Assembly (NCBI GenBank): GCA_037178625.1
Contig: CM074127.1
Coordinates: 2,666,001 to 2,730,000, forward strand
Length of the DNA stretch: 64,000 bases
Source of the DNA: Skeletonema tropicum
Taxonomy: Eukaryota; Bacillariophyta; Thalassiosirophyceae; Thalassiosirales; Thalassiosiraceae
Reading direction: 5' to 3'
The position numbers and the translations under genes are program-made. The notes below the pieces were generated by a model that saw only the letters and a list, made by a program, of their open reading frames with translations, did not search any database and was not told the origin of the DNA. Shown here piece by piece: positions 40,790 through 51,699 of this stretch (position 1 is the first letter of the stretch; every line of letters starts with the position of its first letter).

Positions 40790-41022
40790 TATACTCAGCT
40801 AGTAAAAGTAGAATCATGTTACTAAGTATCAAATTTTTAAAATTTACCCTGTGGACTCATTAAGTGAAAGTACAATACAAACAATCACATCGGGGTGCGA
40901 TCTGGGAAATAATAGCTACTGCAGCACATGTTCGTTATCACTTAGTGTAGATAATGTCGCCTCTTGAGGGCCCACCAGACGTAGTTTAAATTTTCTGTTA
41001 CATATATACAATACAAACAATC

Positions 41023-41913
41023 ATGCCGCGACAAGATGAGAAGGATTACAATGACCTGTTTCAATGCCACCATAAGCTTCGGCGACGATTCCAGAGAGTA
41101 GTGGAACAACACAAGACATCATTAGAAAAGATCAAAAAGCTGAATACCGAGATAGCAACTCTGAAACTACGTCAACAAGCTCCGCCAGCAACTCCTTCCC
41201 AACGCCATGAAATGAATGGAAGTTTTCGAAAGGAATCGCACTCCCACCAAGCGGTGAGCGAGAAAGATGAATTGCTAGAGGTCATTAGCAAACGCTTGAC
41301 GGACGCAGAGAAGGAACTGCATCTTCTTGGATTAGAAAATCGTCCTACGAGTAGCAGTAACAATAAGAGCAAACAAAACAAATCAAATGATGAGTCGCAG
41401 ATTCAGATTGCAAGCCTGAAAACGCATCTGCAAGAGCTTGCCACTCAGCACAAGCTTGACACGTTGCGGTTGAACCTCCAAGAAGAGAAGCTACGAAAGA
41501 TACTGGCACTTCACGATGAATACACAAAAAGACATGCAATGCTGAAGAAAGAGCTGCAACGTTGCGAGGCAGAACGAAATCAGATGGAGGAATACAAAGA
41601 AGAAGTGATTGAGTTAAGAGAACAGAATTACTTTTTGGAGGAGCAAGTGACCAAGCTCTGTGATGTAGGCAATAACGAAGAGGAGTTGCAGATATTAAAG
41701 GACAAGCTGTTGCAAAAAGAATCAGCTCATGATATGTTACTAGATGAGGTTATAAAGTTGCAGGGAGAGAATGAGAGCCTCCGCTTGATGCTTCGCCAGT
41801 CAGACCAAAAGGCAAAGAACATCAAATCCTGTTATAGAGAGCTTGAAGATCTTGAATTGGAGGAAGCAAAATTATCTGAAAGCATTGATTCGTCTTCTGC
41901 AACAGACTCCTGA
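41023..41913 (+). CDS. coiled-coil protein of unknown function
   Basis: The protein has 296 residues and is predominantly helical coiled coil with heptads of Leu, Glu, Lys and Gln. An Asn/Ser/Lys-rich low-complexity break (SSSNNKSKQNKSNDES) lies near residue 110. The first 15 residues (PRQDEKDYNDLFQCHHKLRR) and the acidic C-terminus (ELEEAKLSESIDSSS) carry no known motif. There is no signal peptide or membrane segment. Structural or trafficking roles are typical of such proteins, but I cannot assign one. The gene converges on the tRNA endonuclease gene with only 31 bp between stops. The start is the ATG at 41023. Confidence 0.75.
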   Translation: MPRQDEKDYNDLFQCHHKLRRRFQRVVEQHKTSLEKIKKLNTEIATLKLRQQAPPATPSQRHEMNGSFRKESHSHQAVSEKDELLEVISKRLTDAEKELHLLGLENRPTSSSNNKSKQNKSNDESQIQIASLKTHLQELATQHKLDTLRLNLQEEKLRKILALHDEYTKRHAMLKKELQRCEAERNQMEEYKEEVIELREQNYFLEEQVTKLCDVGNNEEELQILKDKLLQKESAHDMLLDEVIKLQGENESLRLMLRQSDQKAKNIKSCYRELEDLELEEAKLSESIDSSSATDS

Positions 41914-41944
41914 TAGCTACATGGAAGATAGTTGACAATCCTAC

Positions 41945-42376
41945 TTAATGCTTGGTTTGCATACCAACTCCTTTCATCACATTCTTATGTCGGAAAGGAG
42001 CATGCTCCGTGGCGATTGCCAATTCTTCGACGATGTATCTTCGTGGGGGGTCACCATATGTAACAATAATATCCATTTCCTTGTCCTCTGTGATCTCATC
42101 TGTTACTTCTTTCACGTTTGCAACAATCAAAGTTTTGCTCGTAGAAACAACCAGACGCGTGAGCGTTTGAATCATTCTCCAATCCAAACTACCATCGGGA
42201 GGAACGACATGAACACAAAAATCTGAGTGAACGCGACTAGGATCATCCGCATAAAGTACCAGCTCGCATCCGAATTGTAACCCAGAGTGGACACGATACC
42301 CTTTATTGGTAAAATGTGTGCGTGCTATAGAAATATTGTCTGAGTCGGTGCGATTGATGGGCGATTTGCTGCTCAT
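41945..42376 (-). CDS. tRNA-intron endonuclease catalytic-domain protein
   Basis: This is a small protein (143 residues) consisting of a tRNA-splicing endonuclease C-terminal domain. It shows FTNKGYRVHSGLQFGCELVL, then YADDPSRVHSDFCVHVV and RLVVSTSKTLIVANV. The residues Y42, H50 and K81 occupy the catalytic-triad positions of archaeal and Sen2/Sen34 enzymes, with the normal 31-residue gap between His and Lys. The N-terminal domain of Sen2/Sen34 is missing. The frame is open to 42388, but the only ATG is at 42376, and a TGA lies slightly further upstream. Either the gene has an undetected upstream exon or it encodes a minimal, Sen15-sized subunit that kept its active site. Its job would be excising introns from pre-tRNA. 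Confidence 0.78.
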   Translation of the reverse strand: MSSKSPINRTDSDNISIARTHFTNKGYRVHSGLQFGCELVLYADDPSRVHSDFCVHVVPPDGSLDWRMIQTLTRLVVSTSKTLIVANVKEVTDEITEDKEMDIIVTYGDPPRRYIVEELAIATEHAPFRHKNVMKGVGMQTKH

Positions 42377-42890
42377 GACGCAGTACAATGTTTTCTTCTT
42401 TTGATACTCAGCAAAAGCGCCGAATCATTAGAAATTGCATCTATTACGAAAGTGTTTAGAGAGGAAATTGCTACCTTTTATGGATTCTTCGACTATGACA
42501 TGGAGCATAGAGCACACTCTCCACTCTCCTACAGCAGTGATGGGTAGATTGAGATTTCATGGTCCATGGCCGGGCCGGCATGCCATCTCTCGAGACACGT
42601 ACGTGGGCATGGGGCATGGGCAGAGTCCTTGCCTCCCGAAAAGGCTTCGCGCCAGAAAGTTGGCCTTGGCGGAAAATTGAGAGTCTTTTCCGTTCAGGCT
42701 TCCTACCATGGCCCGAATGGCCAATGGTACTTTCATGTGAGGGTGGCAACTCTCCTCATACAATGGCCCATCTCCCTGCTACCACCGCTGAACTAAACTG
42801 AAACGACGTCGTCCAAAATATGACGCGCGGTGGCTTAAATTGCTGACATTGTGATACAGAGAAAGTGACGATAAAAATTTAAATAATACA
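42377..42890. other. intergenic region
   Basis: These 514 bp lie between two divergent genes. Several short open frames on both strands overlap around 42560-42800, but none has a recognisable domain. The sequence includes a GC-rich stretch with GGGCATGGGGCATGGGC near 42605-42620. A possible upstream exon of the tRNA endonuclease could lie here but I cannot place it. Confidence 0.45.
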
Positions 42891-45620
42891 ATGAAAAGAC
42901 CCGGAACAAAGATTGCTTTGGCGGTAGTTGCCACAGCTGAACTCTCTGGCGCCCAGCTGCATCGGCAGCGACAGATGCGTAGACTTCAGAGACAAAATAT
43001 TGATAATGGCATGAATAATACAGTTGGTATCAACGATACAGTAATAGGTGGCCCTAATCTGGAAGATATTCCTGATATGATGGAGACAGAGTTTCAGCAG
43101 GATTCTAGTCTTTCATATAATCTTGACGAAGGCGTCGATTTATCGTCCACTCTCCCAATATCGTCTCATTCAGACGAACAATTTATGAACATCACGAGTC
43201 ATAGTGATCAACAACATATGCAAGTTCATATATCAGCAAGCAGCGATGCGGAAAGTGATACAGATGTTCTGGTTCCTGATAACGAAGCTAACGCTACAAA
43301 AGGAGAGTCACAAGACAGTCACCAAGACAGTCAAGTGCATGAAAACAATCAAATGATTCAAAGAAATGGAAAGAACTCAAAGTCTGCAAAGTCTGCAAAG
43401 TCCAAATCAAACAAGTCAGCAAAGCATTCGAACGCTGACAATTCTAATGCTATGCCTTCTTCGTCAAATGAATGGTCTTATAATGGTGAACACAGTGGCA
43501 AAGGTAAAAGTGCCAAATCGTCACAATCTCCTACAAACAAGCATGCGCCAGAATCTGCTCATCCTCACCATTGGAACTGGAGCCCGAATGGCAAGGCTAC
43601 AAAGCTTTTCGGGTCTAAAAGCTCCGGCTGGTGGCCGCCACATCCTACTCCTTCCAAGATGCCAACTCCAACCACACCATCACCATCATCTCCACCTTCA
43701 ACCTATCCACAATTAGTTTGGAAGGGTGTCAACGGTTGCACGTCAGAGAGTCCATGTGGCGTCTGCACCGGAGATTGTGACAGTAATGAAGAATGCATGC
43801 CTGGATTAGAGTGCCTCAAACGGTCTGGCTTAGAGCAAGTCCCGGGATGCACTTCCGGAGGTATTGGAGATATACCTGGCGCGGACTACTGTTACGATCC
43901 AAGCGTACCGCCTCCCGTGTCTCCAACAGTTAGTCCAACAGTTAGTCCAACGCGTAGTCCATTTGCAGGTTCCTTCCCTGTATTGCAGTGGAAAGGAGTC
44001 AATGGCTGCACATCAACGTCACCGTGTGATGTTTGCCAAGGTGACTGTGACGAAAACGAAGATTGTCTGGGTAGATTTGAATGCTTCAAGCGATCTGATG
44101 GAGAGTATACTCAAGTCCCCGGTTGTTCCGTTGGAGGTAGTGGAGACATTGCTGGAGCAGATTATTGCTATGATCCTGGCTCCTTAAATCCACCAAGTGC
44201 TCAGCCCACGAAGTTACCGACAGGAACTTTCCCAACTATTCCGCCAGAGACTGAAGCACCTACCCCATCTCCTTTAGAAGCATTCTTCCTGCAATCTCAA
44301 GCCAAATCTTCTACAGACACGGTTGTATCTCTGTCTCGGGCACGTGCGTCAGATGGATCGCGAAATCTTCAACTAGGTTCTTCTCAAAATGGTTGGTGTG
44401 CTGGTGGCGCTCTTGCACCAGATTACTATCAACTGCTACTCGAAGAGTGCAAACCCAATATATCGTCCGATTCGTCTTCCATTCCCATTAGCAAGGTTGA
44501 ACAGATGGATCAGCTTTGGAACATGGATCCGGACGGATACATTCGCAGTATCTTTAATCCTGAGAGATGTATGATGGTCTCTTCATCCGCAGTGCAGTTT
44601 GAATCTCCGATTGAAATTGGTCCATGCAATCTGGATGGTGTTTTGAACCAATTTTATTACGAGAGTACTTCCTTTCCTTACACATTAAAGCTCCAAGGAG
44701 AAGCATACGCGTCATTGTGTGTGACGTTTTTGGGAGACGAACCTTCAAGGGGTGCTGAATTGGTGCTTGGGCCGTGTGAAAACGAAGCCAAATTTGGCTG
44801 GGACTTCATTCCTGAAGTGAGCTTAGGGAAGCCAACAATGGTACCAACATCGTCAATGCCTAGATTAAGATATTTGGGACGAGATGCTTGTACAGCAGAC
44901 AGCCCATGTGATGCCTGCTATGGTGACTGTGACACTAACGAGGATTGTAACAGAGGATTGCAGTGTTTTCAACGTGATAGGGGTGATTCAACGCAAGTTC
45001 CTGGCTGTGCAGTTGGTGGAGCTGGGGACATCCCAGGAGCAGATTACTGCTATGAAGGTAATGGACCCACGCCTTCGACGTCTCCGACCCCACCATCTCA
45101 GCCGCCACCTTTGGAATGGCGTGGTTCAAGAGGGTGCTCTACAGAGACGCCTTGTCCAATTTGTGTAGGTGATTGCAATTTCGATGATGATTGCGAGAAT
45201 ACATTGTCTTGCTTTAAGCGTGATGTAGGGGACGATACACCAGTCCCTGGATGTGCAGTAGGCGGATTAGGAGATATTCCAGGAGGTGATTACTGCTACA
45301 ACCCCAACAATAATAAATTGGAACCATCTCCTAATGACGAATCAGACACTGCAGAATCAAAGCCGAGCCCAACAGCGCAAACTATTACTGATTTCACTTC
45401 AAGCAGCAATGGCATGACAACGAATCCACAGTCGGCGCCTACTGCTACATTCCAAGCCGCTGAAGAGCCAATAATTCCTGCCAGGCCTGATATAAATCTT
45501 AACGACGACAGGAAATCTGCACCTGAAACAACAATAATAACGTCAACTCATGTTCAAAGTCCTTCTAAAAGCAAAAGTTCCAAATCTTCTCAACCCAAAA
45601 AAGTATCCACTAACCAATAG
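42891..45620 (+). CDS. secreted Cys-repeat protein with ricin-type domain, candidate biosilica or wall protein
   Basis: This protein of 909 residues starts with a signal-like segment (KIALAVVATAELSGAQ). A Lys/Ser-rich tract at about residues 160-220 (KNSKSAKSAKSKSNKSAKHS) resembles the K-x-x-K patterns of silica-associated proteins. Four Cys-rich repeats follow, two before and two after a middle domain; each reads roughly W-G-x-x-GC, PCxxC-x-GDC, C-x-x-x-L-x-C and VPGC, ending DYCY. The middle domain around residues 500-655 has spaced Cys and an LWNMDPDGYIRS strand like a ricin B-type lectin fold. Pro/Ser/Thr-rich linkers separate the parts. The tail again has KSKSSKSS. The Cys module is familiar from diatom extracellular proteins. 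Carbohydrate binding at the wall is a reasonable inference. Confidence 0.8.
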   Translation: MKRPGTKIALAVVATAELSGAQLHRQRQMRRLQRQNIDNGMNNTVGINDTVIGGPNLEDIPDMMETEFQQDSSLSYNLDEGVDLSSTLPISSHSDEQFMNITSHSDQQHMQVHISASSDAESDTDVLVPDNEANATKGESQDSHQDSQVHENNQMIQRNGKNSKSAKSAKSKSNKSAKHSNADNSNAMPSSSNEWSYNGEHSGKGKSAKSSQSPTNKHAPESAHPHHWNWSPNGKATKLFGSKSSGWWPPHPTPSKMPTPTTPSPSSPPSTYPQLVWKGVNGCTSESPCGVCTGDCDSNEECMPGLECLKRSGLEQVPGCTSGGIGDIPGADYCYDPSVPPPVSPTVSPTVSPTRSPFAGSFPVLQWKGVNGCTSTSPCDVCQGDCDENEDCLGRFECFKRSDGEYTQVPGCSVGGSGDIAGADYCYDPGSLNPPSAQPTKLPTGTFPTIPPETEAPTPSPLEAFFLQSQAKSSTDTVVSLSRARASDGSRNLQLGSSQNGWCAGGALAPDYYQLLLEECKPNISSDSSSIPISKVEQMDQLWNMDPDGYIRSIFNPERCMMVSSSAVQFESPIEIGPCNLDGVLNQFYYESTSFPYTLKLQGEAYASLCVTFLGDEPSRGAELVLGPCENEAKFGWDFIPEVSLGKPTMVPTSSMPRLRYLGRDACTADSPCDACYGDCDTNEDCNRGLQCFQRDRGDSTQVPGCAVGGAGDIPGADYCYEGNGPTPSTSPTPPSQPPPLEWRGSRGCSTETPCPICVGDCNFDDDCENTLSCFKRDVGDDTPVPGCAVGGLGDIPGGDYCYNPNNNKLEPSPNDESDTAESKPSPTAQTITDFTSSSNGMTTNPQSAPTATFQAAEEPIIPARPDINLNDDRKSAPETTIITSTHVQSPSKSKSSKSSQPKKVSTNQ

Positions 45621-46014
45621 CTGGTGGAAATCATGAAAGAATAAGGTGGAACGAAGAATCTCCTCACTGTAACTTCTGCACATCTGTCAAAGAAACAACA
45701 AAAAAGCTGCAGCAGACAATTAAGAAATATATATTGCCACTATGACAGGTATTGTAACAAATACACGAATTCAAATATCTTATAATAAAATGAAATAAAG
45801 AAAGCGACAAAGGAATTACTATCACTATAGACTAGCAAGACTTCATCAGGTCGTCTACGACGCTATAACAACGTTTCTACAAAAACAATCCATATGAACA
45901 CTAATGAGCTTAATGGTACCGTGCTTCAAGTAGTGTCAAAAGAGAAGCAAAAACATGCTAAACAAAACTGATTGGCGTACTTCTATGCCATAAAACAAAG
46001 AAAAATTAAGCAGA
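45621..46014. other. AT-rich intergenic region before the satellite
   Basis: These 394 bp contain no supportable gene. The stretch is AT-rich, with many short A and AAT runs, and leads into the 184-bp satellite, whose first recognisable unit begins near 46015. Confidence 0.5.
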
Positions 46015-48040
46015 ACCTCTCATATCAGCTACGAGACTGTAGCATCGCTTCTACGAACGTCAAACGTCTGAGCAGTGCCAATGTGCTTCTATACTATCAA
46101 CCAAAAGTATAATTCGACACCAGAAGCGGCTCATGCCCATATTGGCGACGATGGATACGATTTGGTAGTTTGAGGTGCTGTTGACCAGCACACACTGGAC
46201 CTCTCATATCAGCCACGAGACTGTAGCATCGCTTATACGTAAGCTATCCATCTGAGCAGTGCCAATGTGCTTGTCTACTATCAACACGAGCTATATTAAG
46301 CCACCAGAAGCGGCTCATGCGCGTATTGACGACGATGAATACGATTTGGTAGAATGAAGCGCTGCCGGCTAGCCCACACTGGACCTCTCAGATCAGCCAC
46401 GAGACTATAGCATCGCTTCTACGTAAGCTATCCATCTGAGCAGTGCCAATGTGTTTCTCTACTATCAACGACGAGAATATTGAGGCACCACAAGTGGCTC
46501 ATGCGCGTATTGACGACGATGGATACGATTTCGTAGTTTGAGGTGCTGCCGGCCAGCCCACACTGGACCTCTCATATCAGCCACGAGACTGTAGCATCGC
46601 TTATACGCACGCCAAACGTCTGATCAGTGCCAATGTGCTTCTTCACTATCAACGACGAGAATATTGAGGCACCAGAAGTGGCTCATGCCCATATTGACGA
46701 CGATGGATACGATTTCGTAGTTTGAGGTGCTGCCGGCCAGCCCACACTGGACCTCTCATATCAGCCACGAGACTGTAGCATCACTTATACGTAAGCTATC
46801 CATCTGAGCAGTGCCAATGTGCTTGTCTACTATCGCTACGAGCTATAATGAGCCACTAGAAGCGGCTCATGCCCACATTGACGACGATGGATACGATTTC
46901 GTAGAATGTCGTGCTGCCGGCCAGCCAATACTGGACCTCTCAGATCAGCTACGAGACTGTAGCATCGCTTATACGCACGCGAAACGTCTAAGCAGTGCCA
47001 ATGTGCTTCTTTACTATCAACGACGAGAATATTGAGGCACCAGAAGCGGCTCATGCCCATATTAACGACGATGGATACGATTTCGTAGAATGTCGTGCTG
47101 CCGGCCAGCCCACACTGGACCTCTCAGATCAGCCACGAGACTGCAGCATCGCTTCTACGTAAGCTATCCATCTGAGCAGTGCCAATGTGTTTGTCTACTA
47201 TCGCCAAGAGCTATATTGAGCCACTAGAAGCGGCTCATGCGCGTATTGACGACGATGGAAACGATTTCGTAGAATGTCGTGCTGCCGGCCAGCCCACACT
47301 GGACCTCTCAGATCAGCTACGAGACTGCAGCATCGCTTCTACGTAAGCTATCCATCTGAGCAGTGCCAAAGCGGTTGTCTACTGTTGCCACGAGCTATAT
47401 TGAGCCACTAGAAGCGGCTCATGCGCGTATTGACGACGATGGATACGATTTCGTAGAATGTCGTGCTGCCGGCCAGCCCACACTGGACCTTTCAGATCAG
47501 CTACGAGACTGCAGCATCGCTTATACGTAAGCTATCCATCTGAGCAGTGCCAATGTGTTTCTCTACTATCGCCACGAGCTATATTGAGCCACTAGAAGCG
47601 GCTCATGCGCGTATTGACGACGATGGATACGATTTCGTAGAATGTCGTGATGCCGGCCAGCCCACACTGGACCTCTCATATCAGCTACGAGACTGCAGCA
47701 TCGCTTATACGCACGCCAAACGTCTGAGCAGTGCCAATGTGGTTGTCTACTATCAACGACGAGAATATTGAGGCACCACAAGTGGCTCATGCCCACATTG
47801 ACGACGATGGATACGATTTCGTAGTTTGAGGTGCTGCCGGCCAGCCCACACTGGACCTCTCATATCAGCCACGAGACTGTAGCATCGCTTCTACGTAAGC
47901 TATCCATCTGAGCAGTGCCAATGTGTTTGTCTACTATCAACAAGAGCTATATTGAGCCACTAGAAGCGGCTCATGCGCGTATTGACGACGATGGATACGA
48001 TTTCGTAGTTTGAGGTGCTGCCGGCCAGCCCACAGTGGAC
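46015..48040. repeat. 184-bp satellite array, about 11 units
   Basis: The marker GCAGTGCCA recurs near 46072, 46257, 46440, 46624, 46808, 46992, 47176, 47360, 47544, 47728 and 47912, that is every 183-185 bp. Units share TTGACGACGATGG, GCTGCCGGCCAGCC and ACGAGACTG. Variant blocks are shuffled among units: CGTAAGCTATCCATCTGAG versus CGCACGCCAAACGTCTGAG, and GTAGTTTGAGG versus GTAGAATGTCG. The outer units are the most diverged. The period is not a multiple of three, so the short open frames inside are not a continuous gene. The array looks like a genuine satellite of nucleosome-like period. Confidence 0.93.
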
Positions 48041-48343
48041 CTCTCAAATGTTGTGGTATGTGGCTGTATCGTCGCCTCTAAGTGCGTTTTCTTTTTATAG
48101 CTCTAATTTTTTTTCACTATTGTTTCGGGTGTCTTTGAGTCAGTCGTTTCACTTTTTATAATTCGATGTGCTTGGTAGGTCGTTGTTTATTTTTCCACCA
48201 TCGCAGAAGTGGAGTACGTCCTGGATCAATCTCTAGGAGGTAATTTGCTGATTATTATTTTTACTATGATTCTTTCCGATTTGGTCTACAATAGTATTTT
48301 GCAATCTTTGTGTACAATTTGAATTTGGTTTCTGTTATTTTGT
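48041..48343. other. spacer between satellite and next gene
   Basis: These 303 bp are T-rich, with runs such as CTAATTTTTTTTCACTATTG. No gene is seen. They include the 3' side of the neighbouring minus-strand gene. Confidence 0.4.
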
Positions 48344-49997
48344 TCACTTTTTTAGCCTGGCAAACGCGTACGTAGTGCCAGCATGACCTCTCATTACCCT
48401 AATCTTTTTATCGAGGTGCAAGATATCGACATAATTCTTCGCATGTCCCCCAACTGGTCGAGTGAACGTGTATGACAATTCCCCAGTTTCCTCGTCCATG
48501 GCATTGTCGTAGCCTGTAGCTCCCATCATCATTTGCGCCGCGAATACCATTGCACCTTCTCGGAACGTTCTTCTTCTTCTTGGCTTCCTTCTATTATTTC
48601 TTGATGGGCACCCGAAGATATTCTTCCAAATCTGAAATTGATGTGATTCTTTGTCTTCGCCACATGCAATCTTGCCCCCCGAAAACCAAACCGTAAGACG
48701 ATCTTGTGTGGTAGGATCTGGTAGCACATACCCATATGTGGTCATTATACCTCTGATCGGGCATGAGACATTCCGATTAGGCGAGTCGGCTCCAAAGCTT
48801 GGTGAATATGGTTCTATTGTGAATGCGACCACAATACTGTATTACGAAGAATAAAAAGAACAAATAAGAAGAATTGCTTCAAACATATGATATCATAAAA
48901 GCGACGTGCACTTACTGATACGTTTTCAAGACAACATCAGAATCTTTTTCCAAAGCACGTTGAACCTCCTCTTGCAATGTCTTCGGAACTGATATTGACG
49001 ACGGACCTTTTGAAGATGGCGGAGCAACATTCATGATGGGGTTAAACACAGCTTGAATTGCACATATCAGATCACCCGGAAAGAACATTTCAAAAGACAT
49101 CCGTCCTAATCTATACAGTGGATCTCCATCATCATTGAACCCAAGACAACCCGTGTATGTTGGCTTGGTAAGAGTAAACCACTGTCCATCAAGGTTTTCG
49201 TTGGAGATATATTTGTTGAAGATGCTTGGGTTAGGGAGAGTGTTGTCTCCCATCCATCGTTTCAATATTAATTCAATATTTTGTAAGCTATTCACATGCT
49301 GCCTACGCTCCTCTCTTAACTTCCCTAACTGTACAACAACAGCCGCAAAAGTAACGTTCTTGGCATCACCAGACGCTGCTGCGAGCGTGCGAAGCATCTC
49401 CAACTTTTGTGCTGTCGCCTCTTCATCAATAGTCACTAGCGAAGTTCGTAATGCCTGGTGATTCTTGATAAGAAGCAGGAACTCTTGTTGGAGGAGTTGT
49501 GGAGAAGGCTGCTGCTGGTTCCTCCTCTCCTCACCAGTATCAGTATAGTCTTGAAGAGGAGAGGAGGGACCATGGCAGTGACGGACGTATATATGATGAG
49601 GCGGTCGATGCCTGTATGCTCTAGACTGCTGTATTAATTCCAAAGGAGACAGAGAAGTATACGTCTCCCTTTCGCAGTTCTTGTGATTTGACGACGACTG
49701 CGATGAAAACGATGGCGGTGATGGATTAGATGGCCGCGCGATTGCAATACCCTGAAGTCGCCGGTTACTACTGCTGTTCTCATCAAGATGCTTACTACTG
49801 CTTTCTCCTGGATCGCTACCACAGCCACCGCCAACATTTCTGTGCCAATCCATCAAAGGTGATACATCAGCGTCCATGAGAAATGAAAAGTTATTGGCGT
49901 CTTTGAAAGAGCCACCGTCGGAAGACGACCGAGTAGTAATTATTGATAGCGGCGATATAGGTGAATAATTCGCCGAAGTGTGTGCACAATTAGCCAT
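48344..49997 (-). CDS. diatom-type protein of unknown function (two exons)
   Basis: Exon 1 is 49997-48916 and exon 2 is 48836-48344, joined across a 79-bp intron (donor GTAAGT, acceptor ATACAG) to give 524 residues. The joint restores a continuous strand, VVLKTYHIVVAFTIEP. The N-terminal 180 residues are Ser/Asn/Gln-rich. A helical segment follows, then a conserved-looking domain: LDGQWFTLTKPTYTGCLGFN, LYRLGRMSFEMFFPGDLICA, GIMTTYGYVLPDP, RLTVWFSGGKI. The domain looks like a small beta-barrel of about 250 residues, loosely like lipid-binding PAP/fibrillin proteins, but the family is not named here. No signal peptide or membrane segment is seen. Confidence 0.78.
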
Positions 49998-50599
49998 TGT
50001 ACTTAGGTCTTCCCAGAGAGTTTGGAGGTAGAGTCAGGTCAGTGAAAGGGCAGGATTATCATGACGGAATCGCGGAAGCATTGAATGCAGCTATCTGTAA
50101 TGTAAAGGATGGATATGATGTTTTGATGGGTCGAAAGTAACATTTTTTCTTCACAAGTGTCAAGTGATGTCAGATGTGGGCTGTGGATGTGGAGCAAAGT
50201 GTCTGTTTCCTCTATTGTAGCCAAAAAGGGAGAAATCTACAGTAAGTAGTCAGACACTGCGATCACTTTTTTCAGTAAAATGTGACATTTTCGATCGATA
50301 GGTGGGTGTTTTATGCAACCAGCCATCTATTCAATGAGCGGGAGATGAATTCCACAGTGGTTTTATCGACACAGGGTTTCAAGCCGCATTGGCATTAGTC
50401 GACTCGATCGGTGGAGTATTTGGTGACAGGTGGGATCACGAAGACTTTATGTGTGAAATACTATAGTCTTGATCGAAGCATGGGTTGCTAACGAAATACT
50501 AGAACAATCTCCGAATAACCTATTAGCAGGATTTCAAGTGTAGCGGAAAAACTTCGTTATAATCTTAACAACATACTAAACCATATAGCTTCGAGCCAT
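49998..50599. other. intergenic region
   Basis: I see no gene in these 602 bp. They contain the upstream region of the 49997 gene and the 3' region of the Cys-rich gene. No repeat or motif stands out beyond a few short direct repeats. Confidence 0.45.
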
Positions 50600-51285
50600 T
50601 CAGATCTTTCTTCCTTTCATCTGACAAGGGCACTCTTGTTTCAAGAACTGAACCAACTTCTTTTTCTTCTTTCCCTCGTCAAAACATTTGACACAGTTAA
50701 CGCAAACGTGACTGTCATTTTTCAGAAATTTCTTCTCAGGAGTAGAACACACTGGGCAGTAAGGACAAACGTGAGTTTTCAGCGCGACTTCACAGATACG
50801 GCACTTGTAGAATCCTTTGCCCTTTCTTTTAACAGGGATCAGCTCTGTAAGCAACGAATGGATGGTATCATCCGAATTGAGACAGGCACGGAGTCGATTA
50901 GCCTTTTTAGTATCAATCCGCCCCTCGGCCGCGGCCTTATCTACCAAGCTGAAGTACGCAGCTTCCTTGCTCTTACTCGCACTCGACTGAGTTTCGTCCT
51001 CGCTAATGAAAGAGCTACTCCTCTTTTGCCCTTGTTTGCCTTCTTCATTCCTGGTCTTCGCTGCGACTGCGTCAAAGTAAACATTTGCCTATTGTTTATT
51101 GTAACAGAAGAATATCAAAACGGAACATGATCATGTTAGTTAGCGCAAATGGAGAGTCGTTGGGGATGAGGGTAGATAAGACTATTTACCGTGTTGTCTC
51201 CGAAGGGAGGACCATCGTCTATGTCTAATGCAAAGCTGAATTCTTCGAGCGGAGGCATCGGGGGGATATCGTCAGAGTAGTTCAT
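50600..51285 (-). CDS. Cys-rich zinc-ribbon-like protein (two exons)
   Basis: Exon 1 ends at 51190 and exon 2 runs 51088-50600, with a 98-bp intron (donor GTAAAT, acceptor CAATAG). The joined frame is continuous. The first clear ATG is at 51285, giving 195 residues. The frame is also open further upstream to about 51460 with two CxxC-like cysteine groups (FFCQSCATELGGC), so a 5' exon may be missing. The C-terminal third holds closely spaced cysteines in CRICEVALKTHVCPYCPVC and HVCVNCVKC, then CPC, enough for two zinc sites. The middle is Ser/Lys-rich. I do not recognise the family; nucleic-acid or protein binding is likely. Confidence 0.62.
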
Positions 51286-51699
51286 TTCAGCTTTGATTAT
51301 TGCACTTGCTTGTTCATGTTTGTCGTTGACAGCAGCCGGCGGAGAGCAACCTCCCAACTCGGTAGCGCATGATTGACAAAAGAAAGTCAAAACCGATTTC
51401 TTCTTATTCCCACCTATTTTCTTGTGATACACCACACACCACACCACTCTTGATCATTGATCACGCGCTGCTCATGCCTCATGCCTCACGCCACACTAAG
51501 ATCCACAACTCACCTATCAACTGACTGCTATAAACATTCAACGAAGAGATCATTACAACCGCCACCGCCTTCTACAGTCAGTACACAATATCTACCCAGC
51601 TAGTTCACCGAGGGAGGAGTTGTTGTAAAAGGAGAGTAAAGTTCCACACCATCAACTACTAGCATCAACACATTATTCTTACTTCTTTGTGCAGTTTGC

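Noticed and set aside
46811..47796. Short open frames of about 74 codons in the satellite, both strands
   Set aside because: They repeat with the 184-bp unit, which is not a multiple of three, and do not join into one gene.
46015..48040. Possible CRISPR-like array
   Set aside because: The units are 184 bp with no short repeats and unique spacers, and the genome is eukaryotic.
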